NCBI GenBank assembly: GCA_027596195.1 | Contig: JADGJG010000184.1 | Span: 1 to 33,326 of the forward strand | From: Podochytrium sp. JEL0797 | Lineage: Eukaryota > Chytridiomycota > Chytridiomycetes > Chytridiales > Chytriomycetaceae | Reading direction: 5' to 3' | DNA length: 33,326 nt | In this document: one piece after another, positions 9,101-19,500 of the stretch | Layout of the letters: every line of letters begins with the position of its first letter | Numbering within the stretch: the first letter of the stretch is position 1 | Notes under the pieces: generated by a model | What the model saw: the letters and a program-made list of their open reading frames with translations, nothing else | What the model was told of the DNA's origin: nothing | Databases searched by the model: none | Program-made: the position numbers and the translations under genes

Positions 9101-10174
9101 ACCGTTTTCCAAGCCGAGTTTCACATACGTCACCGTTTGTACACCCAACACACGCAGAGTCGTGGCCCAGGTTTTGAAAGATTTGCCTCCGAGATCCTCA
9201 TCTTCGCTGCCAAGGCACCATGGGTGGAACTGCACGAGTGGGTCAATTGGGGTGTGGTCGTCATGGCAGAAAACATGAATCTGAATCGGGGGTTTCGAAA
9301 CAAAAATTAGCGTCAACACCGAGAGAGAGAGAAAGGGAAAGCAAAAGAAAGAAAGAGAGAGACGCGAGAAAGAATTTTTTACCTTGCACTTTCTCTCAGT
9401 TTGCAGCAGCAAATCAAGCTCCGGCTTGTCTGAGCGACGCAGCCCAACCAAAAAAATGTTGCACTCTCCTTCGAGGTCCAAATACTCCGAACACACAAAG
9501 TGAGAGCTTTCTTGAACGATTCCAACGCTGCAAAACACCAAAAAAAAACCTGTCAGAAACAAACAAAAACAAAAACAAAAATTTTCTTACGTTTTCAGAT
9601 CACTCCAATCGCAAGCACCCGTCGCGGGAAACAAATTCATTACTTGGCGTGAACTCAGTTTCGCCGCGTCTGGGACGGAAACGGCAGTAGCTTTGTTCCA
9701 GAAGGAGAGAACCGCTTTGGCGCGCGCGGTGGCCCAATTTTTTGTTGTGACAGCATGTAGGGCCGAGATGTCAAAATCGCCAATAGTGGTATCATTCGGC
9801 ACAGCGGTAGGAATTACAACCTCTGGCTTCTCGTCGAATTCGTTGTATTCATAATTCCACGCGTTGGAAGGGGGTGAACCCTTGTTGTAAGGGTTGTTGT
9901 TTGTTGTGTAGAAGTTTGACAGCTTGACGAATCTCTCGGATGCGTCTTCAGGAACGCCGAGCGTGTTGAATAAGAGTACAGTGAGTAAAAGAAGGCCCAT
10001 GAAATACATGAAATAAGCTGCAGAGCGATGCGACGCGTTTGTTTTTGGTGGGATCAGAGACGCAACTGAACCGGGGCGAGGTGCGTTGGTCACATCGGTG
10101 CGACCCTCTTCCGCGTCGTGAGTGCGCTTGTAGAGCGGCTGTTGGATCAGGCGCTGCAGAAGTTGATGCAACAT
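5763..10174 (-). CDS. Tetra-domain METTL24-like (Methyltransf_22) type II membrane protein
   Basis: Eleven exons: 9591-10174, 9383-9527, 9103-9280, 8506-9040, 8282-8429, 8055-8229, 7504-7996, 7049-7389, 6385-6983, 6144-6321, 5763-6076. They sum to 3690 nt (1229 residues) with every junction in phase. The start is ATG 10174, followed by a membrane anchor near residues 52-73. Four repeats of about 270 residues begin near 145, 432, 698 and 966. Each has an FP..xxCD entry, a C..xSVGGxGxWxxExDM-like SAM loop, HxxDCTxD, FHxWCLG, a DIEGWEW core, LPxQxxxELH and a terminal TFVL. DIEG is intact in repeats 2 (KCDIEG) and 4 (KIDIEG) but altered in 1 (GLENG) and 3 (NTGG). Repeat 1 also has a degraded SAM loop. 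No stop or alternative start separates the repeats. Known relatives usually have one domain. Substrate unknown; a Golgi/secretory location is inferred from the anchor. Confidence 0.82.
6114..6143. repeat. (AC)15 microsatellite at a 5' splice site
   Basis: Fifteen perfect AC units. On the coding (minus) strand they form (GT)15 and begin exactly at the donor of the last intron of the tetra-domain methyltransferase gene (6077-6143). That intron interrupts the DIEG codon of domain 4. The repeat offers many equivalent GT donors. Confidence 0.95.
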
Positions 10175-10386
10175 GCGCGTGGTGTGTCGATTTTTGTAAC
10201 TTTTTGTTTCCCTCTTTTTTTCTCCTTCTCTTCTCTCATTTATATTATCGGAATAGGAGAGAATGTGCCACCCGGAATGTACTTTCAAATTTCATTCATT
10301 TTGAGAAAACGCGCGCCACACGATGCAAATTGCGACGAAAAAAGAATCCCCCCAAACCTCGCGCCTAACAAAACATACTTACAAAC
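10175..10386. promoter_or_regulatory. Divergent intergenic region
   Basis: 212 bp separate two outward-facing start codons (10174 minus, 10387 plus). The region holds a pyrimidine-rich stretch (about 10205-10240), an AT-rich TATATTAT-like element near 10240-10248 and an A-rich leader just before the plus-strand ATG. It probably serves as promoter for both genes; no specific factor site is recognised. Confidence 0.4.
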
Positions 10387-10626
10387 ATGCCACTTGGTCA
10401 ACCAGCGACATCCTCGCCGTCCAACAACCCCATCAGAGCTTTGCCTGTCAGAAATTCGTCCCTCCTCGGTGAGCATGTTCAGAAGTCGGAGGAACCAGAA
10501 TCTTTCGCGGAATCTTTCTCGGAGCCTGAGAAGGACATCAAGATCGTCAAGGCGACGCGTCGTCGCACGCTTGACCTTTACGATTTAAACCAAATGAGAG
10601 CCAGGGAGGATATTTTCATCTCGTGA
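10387..10626 (+). CDS. Small hypothetical protein (79 residues)
   Basis: Single-exon ORF with a good initiation context (ACAAACATGCC, A at -3). Its stop at 10624-10626 is followed about 120 bp later by AATAAA. The N-terminal half is Ser/Pro-rich, with PEEPESFAESFSEP-like acidic sequence in the middle. The C-terminus is basic then acidic (KATRRRTLDLYDLNQMR). It has no membrane segment or signal peptide. It is not recognised; it could be a short disordered regulatory protein. It is independent of the neighbouring methyltransferase gene, which faces away from it. It could be a chance ORF, but its position between a divergent promoter and a poly(A) signal argues for a gene. Confidence 0.5.
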   Translation: MPLGQPATSSPSNNPIRALPVRNSSLLGEHVQKSEEPESFAESFSEPEKDIKIVKATRRRTLDLYDLNQMRAREDIFIS

Positions 10627-10743
10627 ATTAACTTGGAATATTACTGAAAGCGGTCTCCCTTTTCCGACGCGTGGCAGCGTGTCTTGTGTATATATATGTG
10701 TACCTGTTTCTCTGTATTCATGCTGGTTATGCCAAAAAGGATG

Positions 10744-10749
10744 AATAAA
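10744..10749 (+). terminator. Polyadenylation signal for the small plus-strand gene
   Basis: AATAAA lies about 120 bp past the stop codon at 10626 in AT-rich sequence, inside the convergent gap before the DNAJC9 homolog. Confidence 0.5.
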
Positions 10750-10909
10750 TGAATTCATTCATTCGCGATTGGAGAATTTTAAAATCGCCCTCCCCAAATT
10801 ACCACGCGTGTCCTTTCTCCTCCATTTTCTCTCTATAAAAGGTGGTACTTCTTTTATGTAAGTGGAGGAACAAAGATCATTGAATTCCTCGTTTAACACA
10901 TTATCCTTC

Positions 10910-10915
10910 TTTATT
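10910..10915 (-). terminator. Polyadenylation signal for the DNAJC9 homolog
   Basis: AATAAA on the minus strand, 29 bp beyond the stop at 10945. The two convergent transcripts would end within roughly 200 bp of each other. Confidence 0.5.
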
Positions 10916-10944
10916 CCGCACAACAAAATAAAACAATCAGCAGT

Positions 10945-12318
10945 TCATACTCTGCGAGCACGCTTTCCCTTTTTGACTGGTTCCTCGGACTCATCCTCCA
11001 ACTCATCCACCTCTTCCTCGGCATCCGACCAATCCTCCTCCTCTTCGACACTCTTCTTGCTGATCGGTTTCTTGGAAGTCGAGGCAGCCTTCGCGGTGGT
11101 ACCCTTGAACATCTTTGCCTGCAACGCAAGGAACTCCTCTTCACTCGGCTCAACCTCCATCGCCGAAGACGCAGCACCGCCTTTCGCCCCGCGTTTCCCA
11201 CGCTTCCCAGAAATCTCAGCATTCGCCTTGGCTTCCCACCGCTCCACCAACCCCCCCATTCTCTCCTGAGCGCGTTTCTTGATCACATCCCGCAGTGACT
11301 CCAAATCCTCCGGCGCCTCCTCCCCCTTCTTTGCACGCTTCGTGTCGCCCTTTTTCGCCGCGTCGGAGGTCTCAGAGGAAGAAGCCTTCGCAGCCTTCAC
11401 AGCAGCCGCTGCCTCCTTCTTCTTTCTCGCAGCCTCAGCCTTCAACACCGCCTTGGCTTCCTTCTCGGCTTCCTTGCGTCTTCTCTCGGTAGCTCTCTTG
11501 TCCTCGACAAAAAAGGACTCGTGCGTGGCCGTGACGGATCCAGCGTCGATGGATTCCTGGACAATCTGGCGGAAGCGCGATTCGTCTTCGTAAGAGCAGA
11601 GGGGCACGGAGTCGAGCACGGTCTGCATGGAGCCTGTGCTGGACAGGTAGAATTTGATAACGTCCTCTTTCTCGTCGTTGGAGCCTGGCGATGCGCGTGT
11701 GTTTTTTTTTTGATTGGAGTGAGAATCGGGGCCCCCCAAGCATAAATACACACACCTCTGTATTTGAGGGCAAAGGCATTGATGGAACCCTCGGTGACCA
11801 GGCTTCCCCACAGTTCCTTGAAGAACGCGGTCTAGAGAGGAAGGAGGGGTTAGAATCGATGGAAAGGGGGGGACGCGAAACACGCACCCAGCCCTGCGGC
11901 GGGGCCTCGAACGCCAGGCCATTGTCCTCGTCTGAGCCGCCAACGGTGCCGACGAAGCCCGAGGAATCGTAGCGGGCGCGCTGTTGGTGAGTTGCGATGG
12001 GGCAATGCGAGTGTGGTTAGCTCGCTTCGGATTCTTGCGCGAAACTCGGATTTACCCTGTCGGTATCGGCCAGCACTGCGTGGTAGTGCGTGATGCGCTG
12101 GAAGGTGCCTGCGGCTTCCTGGCGCTGCTCATCCGTCGAGAGCACGGACAGCTTGTCGGGGTGGTACTGCAGACAGAGCTGAAGGGGTGTGGGGTCAGGG
12201 CCTGGCTGATAGTTGCTAGGAAACTCACCCGGTGGTACGCCTTCTTGATGGTGGCCGCCGTGGCGTCGCGGGGAACCCCAAACACAGCATAGAGATCGAC
12301 AGTGTCCGTTTGTGTCAT
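10945..12318 (-). CDS. DNAJC9: DNAJC9-type J-domain protein
   Basis: Five exons: 12229-12318, 12056-12178, 11888-11980, 11756-11831 and 10945-11684, in phase, giving 373 residues. The J domain occupies about residues 8-70, opening with DLYAVFGVPRDAT, carrying the HPD tripeptide in YHPDK (about 36-38) and ending with RARYDSSG. The central region matches human DNAJC9: FKELWG, ALKYRGSNDEKEDV and RQIVQESIDAGSV. The C-terminus is a long Lys/Ala/Glu-rich basic-acidic tail ending in KKGKRARRV, a likely nuclear localisation signal. DNAJC9 is a histone H3-H4 co-chaperone that recruits Hsp70 in animals; that role is assumed by homology. The tail is longer than in human DNAJC9 (260 residues in total). 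Confidence 0.9.
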
Positions 12319-12454
12319 TTGTTTGTTTTTTTTCTCTCTTTCGGACAACACGCGACATTCACTCTCCGTCACCTTCATTAATCGATACGTAGTTCTTTTT
12401 AAAAACACACTCCGCCACAAAAGGAAAAAGAATGAAAATGAGACAAATCCACGC

Positions 12455-14559
12455 TCAACGATAGGAATAGTTGGTGACCGGGGAAACTCCTTGCTGGAAG
12501 TTGGCGAGGTGGTCTGTACGGCGCGAGGGCGTCCGAATGTGTATATTTTTAGAATTTTACCTTCACGAAAGAAAAAAAGAAAAAGAATCTCACCGCGTCC
12601 AACATGATTCCATCCACGTCTTCCAACAGGTCCCGGTAGAGTAAGCAACGCGTTCCAGTGATTCGAAACAGCCTCAGGACCCAAACACGGCGTAATTCCG
12701 TGATACATTTCTCCTCCATCTCTCCCACTCAACCCACTCGCCAGCTTGAGACCACCCTCCACCCCAACCCCCTTTTGAATCCCTTGAAATCCATGCCAAT
12801 CATCAAGCGTCAAAACCTTGGACGAACCCACCAAAGGCCCCAAAATGGCCGGAGCCCCCTTTGTCGGCGGCGCCATCACGCGCGGCACGTTCAGAATCGG
12901 GGTTTGCTGCTGAATTCTCGAACGACGTGGTGGCAACAAGTTCACGACTCCATTCCCGGGTGGACTTGGAGCCGCCACACGCATTGTGGTTCCCGGCGGC
13001 ATTTTGACGCTGCCGTATCCGTATCCAAACGTGGATTCATAGTTGGGGTTCAGGCTCGTTCCTGCCAATGAGCTGCCCACGATTCCACCGCCCACGACGC
13101 GATCGATTTCTGTTCCTGGAGTCGCTTGCGCCAAGGGACGTCCATTCACGCGTGCCGCAATGTTGAATGCGGCGACGTACTTGGCTGGAATTTGCATTCG
13201 GTTGGAGAATTCAGTCATGTAGATGGATTCCTTGTGATACACTTGCGGGAAGTTGGGGTTCGCGAGCGTCACGGCGCGCGGGAGGTCCGAGCTGTTGAGG
13301 TAGTCTGGGTGGATGGGGTTCGAGTGGAAGCGGCGGTTCGAGGCGTATGGCAGCGGTAGGTGGACTGGGTTTGAAACGACGATGGAGTCGGCGGAACCGA
13401 CGGGACCTGGGGGTGGATTGGGGCTGTTGACGGCGTAGGGAATTGTACTGCTTGTGGTACCAAAGATGGGTTGCAAGTTTCTTGCTCTTGAACGCGCAGA
13501 GACGGGTCTTTTCTTGGAAGATTGAGGTCTCATCTTGATATTGGGTTGCGCAATCGGTGGTCCGCTTGATGGAATCGTGGAGGCATTGTCAATCGGCGCC
13601 AATTGTTGCTTCTGCTTCGCGTTGTTGTTGGCATCGGCAATCAATGCGGCAGCCCACTCGAGCCATCTGACGTTGGTATCTTCTGCAGAATCGGAAATCG
13701 CTTGGTCCTCGTTTCCCTCGATTTCCTTTTTGTCCGCCTCTGCTGTGCCCGCTTCACCCTCCTCGCCCGTCTTCACCAACATCTGATCAAACGCGACTTT
13801 CGCATCAGCCTCGCTTTTCGCCTTCTCCTCCATCTTCTTGGCCCTCACAACATTGTTATCAGGCAACACGAGCTTCCCATCCTTATCCAATATTTCAAGC
13901 TTCCGAATTTCCTTCTGCAAAATCGCCCCATCATTCCCCACCAACGGACCCCTCACATCCTCCACCTTCCTCTCTTCCTTCCTCCCAGACACAGGAATCG
14001 TCTTAATCCCCATATTAAACTCAACCCCCGTCACCCCACTACTGGGCCACCCACCCACAGGCACCCTCACCAACCCCCTCCTCCCAGCCCCCCACGCAGC
14101 CGCGCCGGTACTCGCATACATCCTACTCAACATCTGCATCTGAATCACATGGGGACTCAAATACCCACCTTGACTATCAAACCCGAATTTACACCCAGGG
14201 TTCGTGGCGAGAGACGTGCCGCAACCTCCGGACGCTTCAAACAGCATCGCAGCCGCCGCGTTCACAGCCGCTGCGCCGCCGAGCATTTTGTCCCATTCAC
14301 GGAGTGTTTGGAGCTCGCGTTCCGTGCACCGCAGGCCTTGGAGCACGCCGGCGGGGTCTTGCGGGTTGTGCGTGGAGGGAGGCGCGTGTTCTGGGTGGAG
14401 GTGGTGGAAGGGGGCTGGGGGGGAACTGGGGTCGTTGGGGTCGCTGCGCGAGTAGCTTAGTTCCCAGGCGACTTGGTTGCTGATTCCTGGGGGTAGCGCG
14501 TGGTTGCCCGGGATGTGGACGGTTCGTTTGAAGGAAGAGTGGGGGGATGAAGAGGACAT
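12455..14559 (-). CDS. Unrecognised 674-residue protein
   Basis: Exon 1 (12594-14559) is a long ORF. A GTGAGA..GTACAG intron (12514-12593) joins it in phase to a 19-codon exon (12455-12513) ending VTNYSYR. The start is ATG 14559 (MSSSSPHSSFKRTV). Visible elements: a Cys- and Gly-containing N-terminal part (NPGCKFGFDSQGG), a charged helical middle rich in Lys/Glu near 205-290, a low-complexity segment with Pro/Ser (QSSKKRPVSARSRAR), a conserved-looking block (VYHKESIYMTEFSNRM) and a C-terminal Trp-containing block (LTLDDWHGFQGIQKG). It has no membrane segment. I cannot place it in a family. The 3' exon matters: reading on through the intron runs into the DNAJC9 locus and is an artefact. Confidence 0.72.
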
Positions 14560-14762
14560 TTTTTTGGTATATTGCTTTGTTTCTGCTTGTGGTACGCGTT
14601 TTTTCTCGTATTGGACGGCAGGAGAGGCTGTCGGCAGAGTTTATATTCCAAACGCGACTAGATAATTGCAGATGGAGAGAGACTCTACCTCAAGATCTGG
14701 CGAGCCGATTTGGGCCGTGGAAGAAAGTGAAAGTGAAAGAAATAATTTTTCTGGAACAATGA
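14560..14762. other. Intergenic region upstream of the 674-residue gene
   Basis: About 200 bp between the GDA1 stop and the start of the 674-residue protein gene, both on the minus strand. No ORF of note and no clear motif beyond ordinary AT-rich sequence. Confidence 0.6.
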
Positions 14763-16441
14763 TCATTTCCGACAAACACCTCCAATGCCCCCTTCACCAT
14801 TCATCATCTTGTCCAGCATATGAATGGATGCACCAAGACACCAACCCGCCTCCACACCATTGATTTTCTTGGCCGTTTTGAGTGACCTCGACGAAGGCAA
14901 CTCGTATCCCGTCTTCAACATGTGGTAAATGAATCCCAAATCCAAGCAGATTCCAGGCTCTTTCTCCATGGCCTTGACCACCGTATCACTGAGACCCTTC
15001 TTGGCCTCCGCGTCCCCGTCAATCGCCTTGCAAACGCTGATGGCAAGCGATTCCACTTCGGTAATTGTGAACTGGTACCACCCTTCCTTCTCGTTCCCTT
15101 CCAACACTCCCAAATCGGCAATGCGGTCATAGAAATAACTGAATGCGTAAATGTCCCCATCAAAGGAACTCGGCAATTTGGGCATGTAGACTCCGTCCCA
15201 CGAACAATGTTCAGCACCACTCTTGCAGAGCGCCGAATCCTTGTCAAACAAGTTGTCGCTCACAAACTTTTCGCACTCATCGAACCCTTCATCCGTGCCC
15301 ACCACTTCACTCTCCCCAGCCGCTTTGCCATCATTGCCCCCATCCCCAATCTTTTTCACCGGCATACGGTGACCCGTCCCCAAACAACTCAACTTGCTGT
15401 CGAGCTTCAACGCAGCCGCTTCGAGCAACTTTCTACGGCCTTCCATGAGTCCGTATCCGAGGAAACTGTGTTGAAACAGCACATAGTCCTTGCCGCCAAA
15501 CGTGAGCTCGATGCGCGCATCGCCCTCGGAGGCGAGCACGGGAACCGTGATCTTGGGTTCAAACACGATTTGGGTCGATCCGCCGCCGAGATCCATGATG
15601 GCCGCGCTCGAGATTTTCGCGGATTTTCCAATAGATTTACGCAGATAGTTTGTGGTGATCCACGCAAACACGCCTATTTAGAAATGAGTGATCAGAACGC
15701 AAGACGAAAGAACCGGGAAAAGCGTTGATCACCTTCGTCCTTGCCATCCATCACGGCAATCCCGTCGCCAGCCACCACGTTGAAAGGATACACCGTCTCG
15801 AGACGCTCTCGAATGGCCTTGAGAATCGCGTCCGACTTTTCCGAGCCAATCAGCCTGAGACCCGCGGTGGCCTTGACCTCGATGGGGGTGCAGGGCCACA
15901 GCTCGACGGGCACGCGGGCCTTGGCGGATTCAAGCAGCACGTCGAGCGAGCGCGCGGCCTTGGCCGGATCGGACGGAAACGACGAGAGACCCGGCTTGAT
16001 CTGCTCAAACAGCTCCTCGTCGAGAACCAGGCCGCCCAGGGAGCGGCGCGTGAGTGTGTCGATGCAGTGCGAGAACTTGTACACGTGGATGCGCGAGCCG
16101 GTGGATCCGGCGTCGACCATCAGCGCGTACTGCGAGGCAGGGTCGGCGGAGGCAGGGCAGGAGGTGCTGGGGAGGGCAGAGGCGGGTTTGCGCGGCGGGG
16201 CGAGCGGGTTTTCAAAGGGCGGCTGTTTTGCGTCAGCGACGGCTTGTTTAGAGTCGCTCGCACCAGGCGCCGAGGCATGGCCGCCGCCTGCGCCCGGCGA
16301 CGAGGACAGCACCAGGTAGCACACGGTCGCCACAACAACCAGGCAGCCGTACACGCTGATGCGCCGCAGTGTCAGGTGGCTGCTCGAACTCGCACTGCCG
16401 CGTGTCGACGAGGATGCGCCGTTGAACGGAAGCGAAGACAT
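14763..16441 (-). CDS. GDA1: Guanosine/nucleoside diphosphatase (GDA1/CD39 family)
   Basis: Two exons (15733-16441 and 14763-15673) joined across GTGATC..AAATAG in phase 1 give 539 residues. ATG 16441 is followed by a short cytosolic tail and one membrane anchor at about 28-47, the Golgi type II layout. All apyrase conserved regions are visible: ACR1 MVDAGSTGSRIHVY (108-121), ACR2 VKATAGLRLIG, ACR3 GKDEGVFAWITTNYL (formed across the splice), ACR4 AIMDLGGGSTQIVFEP and ACR5 EAGWCLGASIHML. The enzyme hydrolyses GDP or UDP to the monophosphate in the Golgi lumen, which sustains nucleotide-sugar antiport and glycosylation. An in-frame upstream ATG at 16501 would add 20 residues before the anchor. 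Confidence 0.95.
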
Positions 16442-16569
16442 GCCAATGTGGATCGTGGGGCTGTTGTTGCTGGGGTGCGAGTTTTTGCGTGCGCGGTGCA
16501 TGCAAGCCTGGAGACAAAAAAAAAACAGGTCCTGATTCCCCAATTCAATCCAATCCAATTTATTTTCTT

Positions 16570-19500
16570 TCACCGCCTCAACGATCGCCGCGCACACTCA
16601 AAGTGATTCATCCACTTGCCCTTCATGTTGGCACTCGGCGCCTTGAGCGTAATCACCTCATCGCCCTGCACAATCTGGAACGTCGTGTCATCCACATGCC
16701 CCACATCCTTACCACCAGCCATGTTCTTGGGAACATCGCGAAGAATCGCAGTGTCCATCATGATGGGCTGAAGAGGAAAGAAAGATTAACAACACAAATT
16801 CCAAAAAGATTTTCAAAAAACAAGAAACTCAACTGCGTGATACAACGAGTACGCGTAGTTACTGTTCTTGAACATCCCCGTTTGCGGCTGAACAATCAAA
16901 ATCATGTCACTCAGGATATACCCGTGCAACTTTTTGCCGCTCTTGGACTTGGCCAAATCGCTTTCAAACAAGTATCCTCGCGGCCCTCCAAAAATGGACG
17001 GTCCCATAATATCCACTCTCATCTACACACCAATGCGTTTAGCAAGAATTCAACCGCATCCACACAAATCGAAAAAAACTCACAAACGCAGAAGAATCAA
17101 AATCGACTTGCGCATTAATAGCCTCCAACTTGTCGCGGCTCTCGACAGCCATCACAGCCACATTCACTCTCTCAGCCACACGATCCGCCAACTCCACCGC
17201 ACGCGCAACGCTCGCGTGTTCAGGGTGTTCGGGGGGAGTGTAGTGCAAAATCTGTTTGAGGAGGATAATGTATCGCGTGATGCGTTGCATAGGTTGCAAC
17301 AGGAACGAGCTGAGATCGAGGGATCGGCATCTTGGGTTTCTTTGGCAGTTCTGTTCAAAACATACAAAAAAATCAGTTCAAAATTCCACAGTCACCCCCC
17401 TTCGCCATTTTCGATTCACCTTCAAAAACTCTTGCAACCCAGGATTCTCAGACCGCTTCTGCTGCAACATCCTCGACGCAACCCCTTGGTTCCCACAATA
17501 CACGGCATAACACTCGAGATCCGCAGAGTGCTTTTGGAACAAGGCTCCAATATTGTTGACCACATACCGCGACTCCATCTGGGATCGCTCGAGGTCCGAA
17601 AAAATCATGGTGTTGACCATCAGGATGTCTTCAATGTTGGCAAAGATGGTGCGGAGGTCGGGTTCGGACAGGAATTGCGCCATGGGTTGGTAGAACATCT
17701 GGTGACGGTCCACCCAGTTAGACTTTTTGGAAACCAGAAATAATTCGGGACAACGGTTTACCTCAACGAGCAACTGCAAATCGCGCAAATAATGACACTC
17801 GGTCTGAATCAACTCAAAAATCGCTTCCTGGCGTTTACGATCCTGAAGACTCAACTGTGCCAACAAGTTGGGATCCACAACGCTAACCCAATGCTGGAAT
17901 CCATCGGAAGAAACCTATCAAAAACGAGCACCATCAATACAAAAAACGACTTGACCATAACCAGCAAAACAAAAAACAAAACTCACAGCCTGCTGCGAAG
18001 CCGACCCCCTCGTCATACTCGGAACACTCCCAGACCCCCAGGCATCCTGATCAATCGACTCATTCACACTCACCCTCAAACTGTACTCCTTCTCCACAAC
18101 AGGCACAGCCCCAACAGCCCCTTCCTCCTTCAAATAACTTGCAGGCACAAGCCCCCTATTCCCAGTCTCATTCATCACATCCCACCAGTCGCCCCCGCTC
18201 TTGTCGAAAATGGTCAAAAACTGTCCCACAGACACCGTCAACTCGTCATCGCGACGCGCCCCGTAATCAAACAAGGCCTCAGCGACTCCAATCGGGTCGT
18301 TCGATTTGACAGGCGCAGCAGGCACCACCGCCACAGGTTCCGGAGTCGGTGCTTGCACTGCCGCAATCACGGGAGACGTGGCCTGTTTCGAGTCATGCAC
18401 TTCGGTAAAGTTGCGCGGGAACCATCCCTTCTTGTCGCCAGCTTTGGTTCCAAACAGCCAGTCGCCGTCCTCCTTTTCGACTTGGACAATCTCGTTGGCA
18501 AACAGTTCGAGATCGTCGGGACGGCCTGGGGTGAAATCGAACAGACATTTGGCTTCAAAGAGTACGACGGGGGGTTCGGGGGCGGCGGTGGGAGTGGGGA
18601 TGCTGAATGCGTCTTGGAAGGAAGCTACTGGTTTCTGCTGAGACACTGGGGCTGCCAAAAAATGGAGAAGGTCAGTGTGCCAACCCTTGTCACCACAAGA
18701 GTAAAAAAACACCACACACCAAAAATATCCTGATCCACAGCCGAAACTCCACCCGTCTTAAACCCACTCATCCAATCATCCGCAGCCGCCTGCGGTGGTT
18801 TCGGGACAGACCCCTCCGAAGCGACCGCCGGACTAAACATGCCAAACGGGTTCGTCGACAACGTGGCCGGAGCCGGGAACGGCGAAAATCCCTTCTCTTC
18901 CACCACGGGCGGCACAGCATCACTCTTGCTCAACACTTCCCAATCGTCGTCATGCTTCGTTTGCACGGGAGTGGTTTCCTTTTTAGACGCCGGAGGTGGT
19001 GGCGGCTTGGCGCGTTGCGTCACGGGTGACGGGACGGGGGCAGTTGCAGCAACCGCTGGGGTGGAGAAAAAGTCCATGGCAGATGCAGGAGCCACCGGAG
19101 AGAGTTGGGACTGCTTTTGTTGCGGCGGTGCAGGCATCGATCCGAAAATGGAAGCGCCCGTTGTCGTCGCCTCGGAGGCTCGTTCGGCTCTCGCTTTTGC
19201 TTTCAGGGCGGCTTCGGCAAAGATGTTGCTTCCGCCGCCACCCATACCGACCGCGCCAACGTCCTTGGGTTCCGGTTTTCTGCTGGGTGTTGAGGAGCTG
19301 CTCGATTCTTCAATGGGGGTTCCTCTTTCGTACGCTTTCACGGGAGGTGCGATGCCGACACCTGGAGGTGGAGGTGGGGGCGGGGGTGGGGGTGCACCTC
19401 CTCCCATCGAGAATGGCGGACCTGAATCAAACCATGAGTAAAACGATACCTGAAAACGTAAATAAAATACAAAACCATTGTCCACCGGCGGAATAATAAA

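Noticed and set aside
12052..12593. Read-through C-terminus of the 674-residue ORF into the DNAJC9 locus
   Set aside because: Translation past the GTGAGA donor gives low-complexity sequence and then the wrong frame of the J-domain exons.
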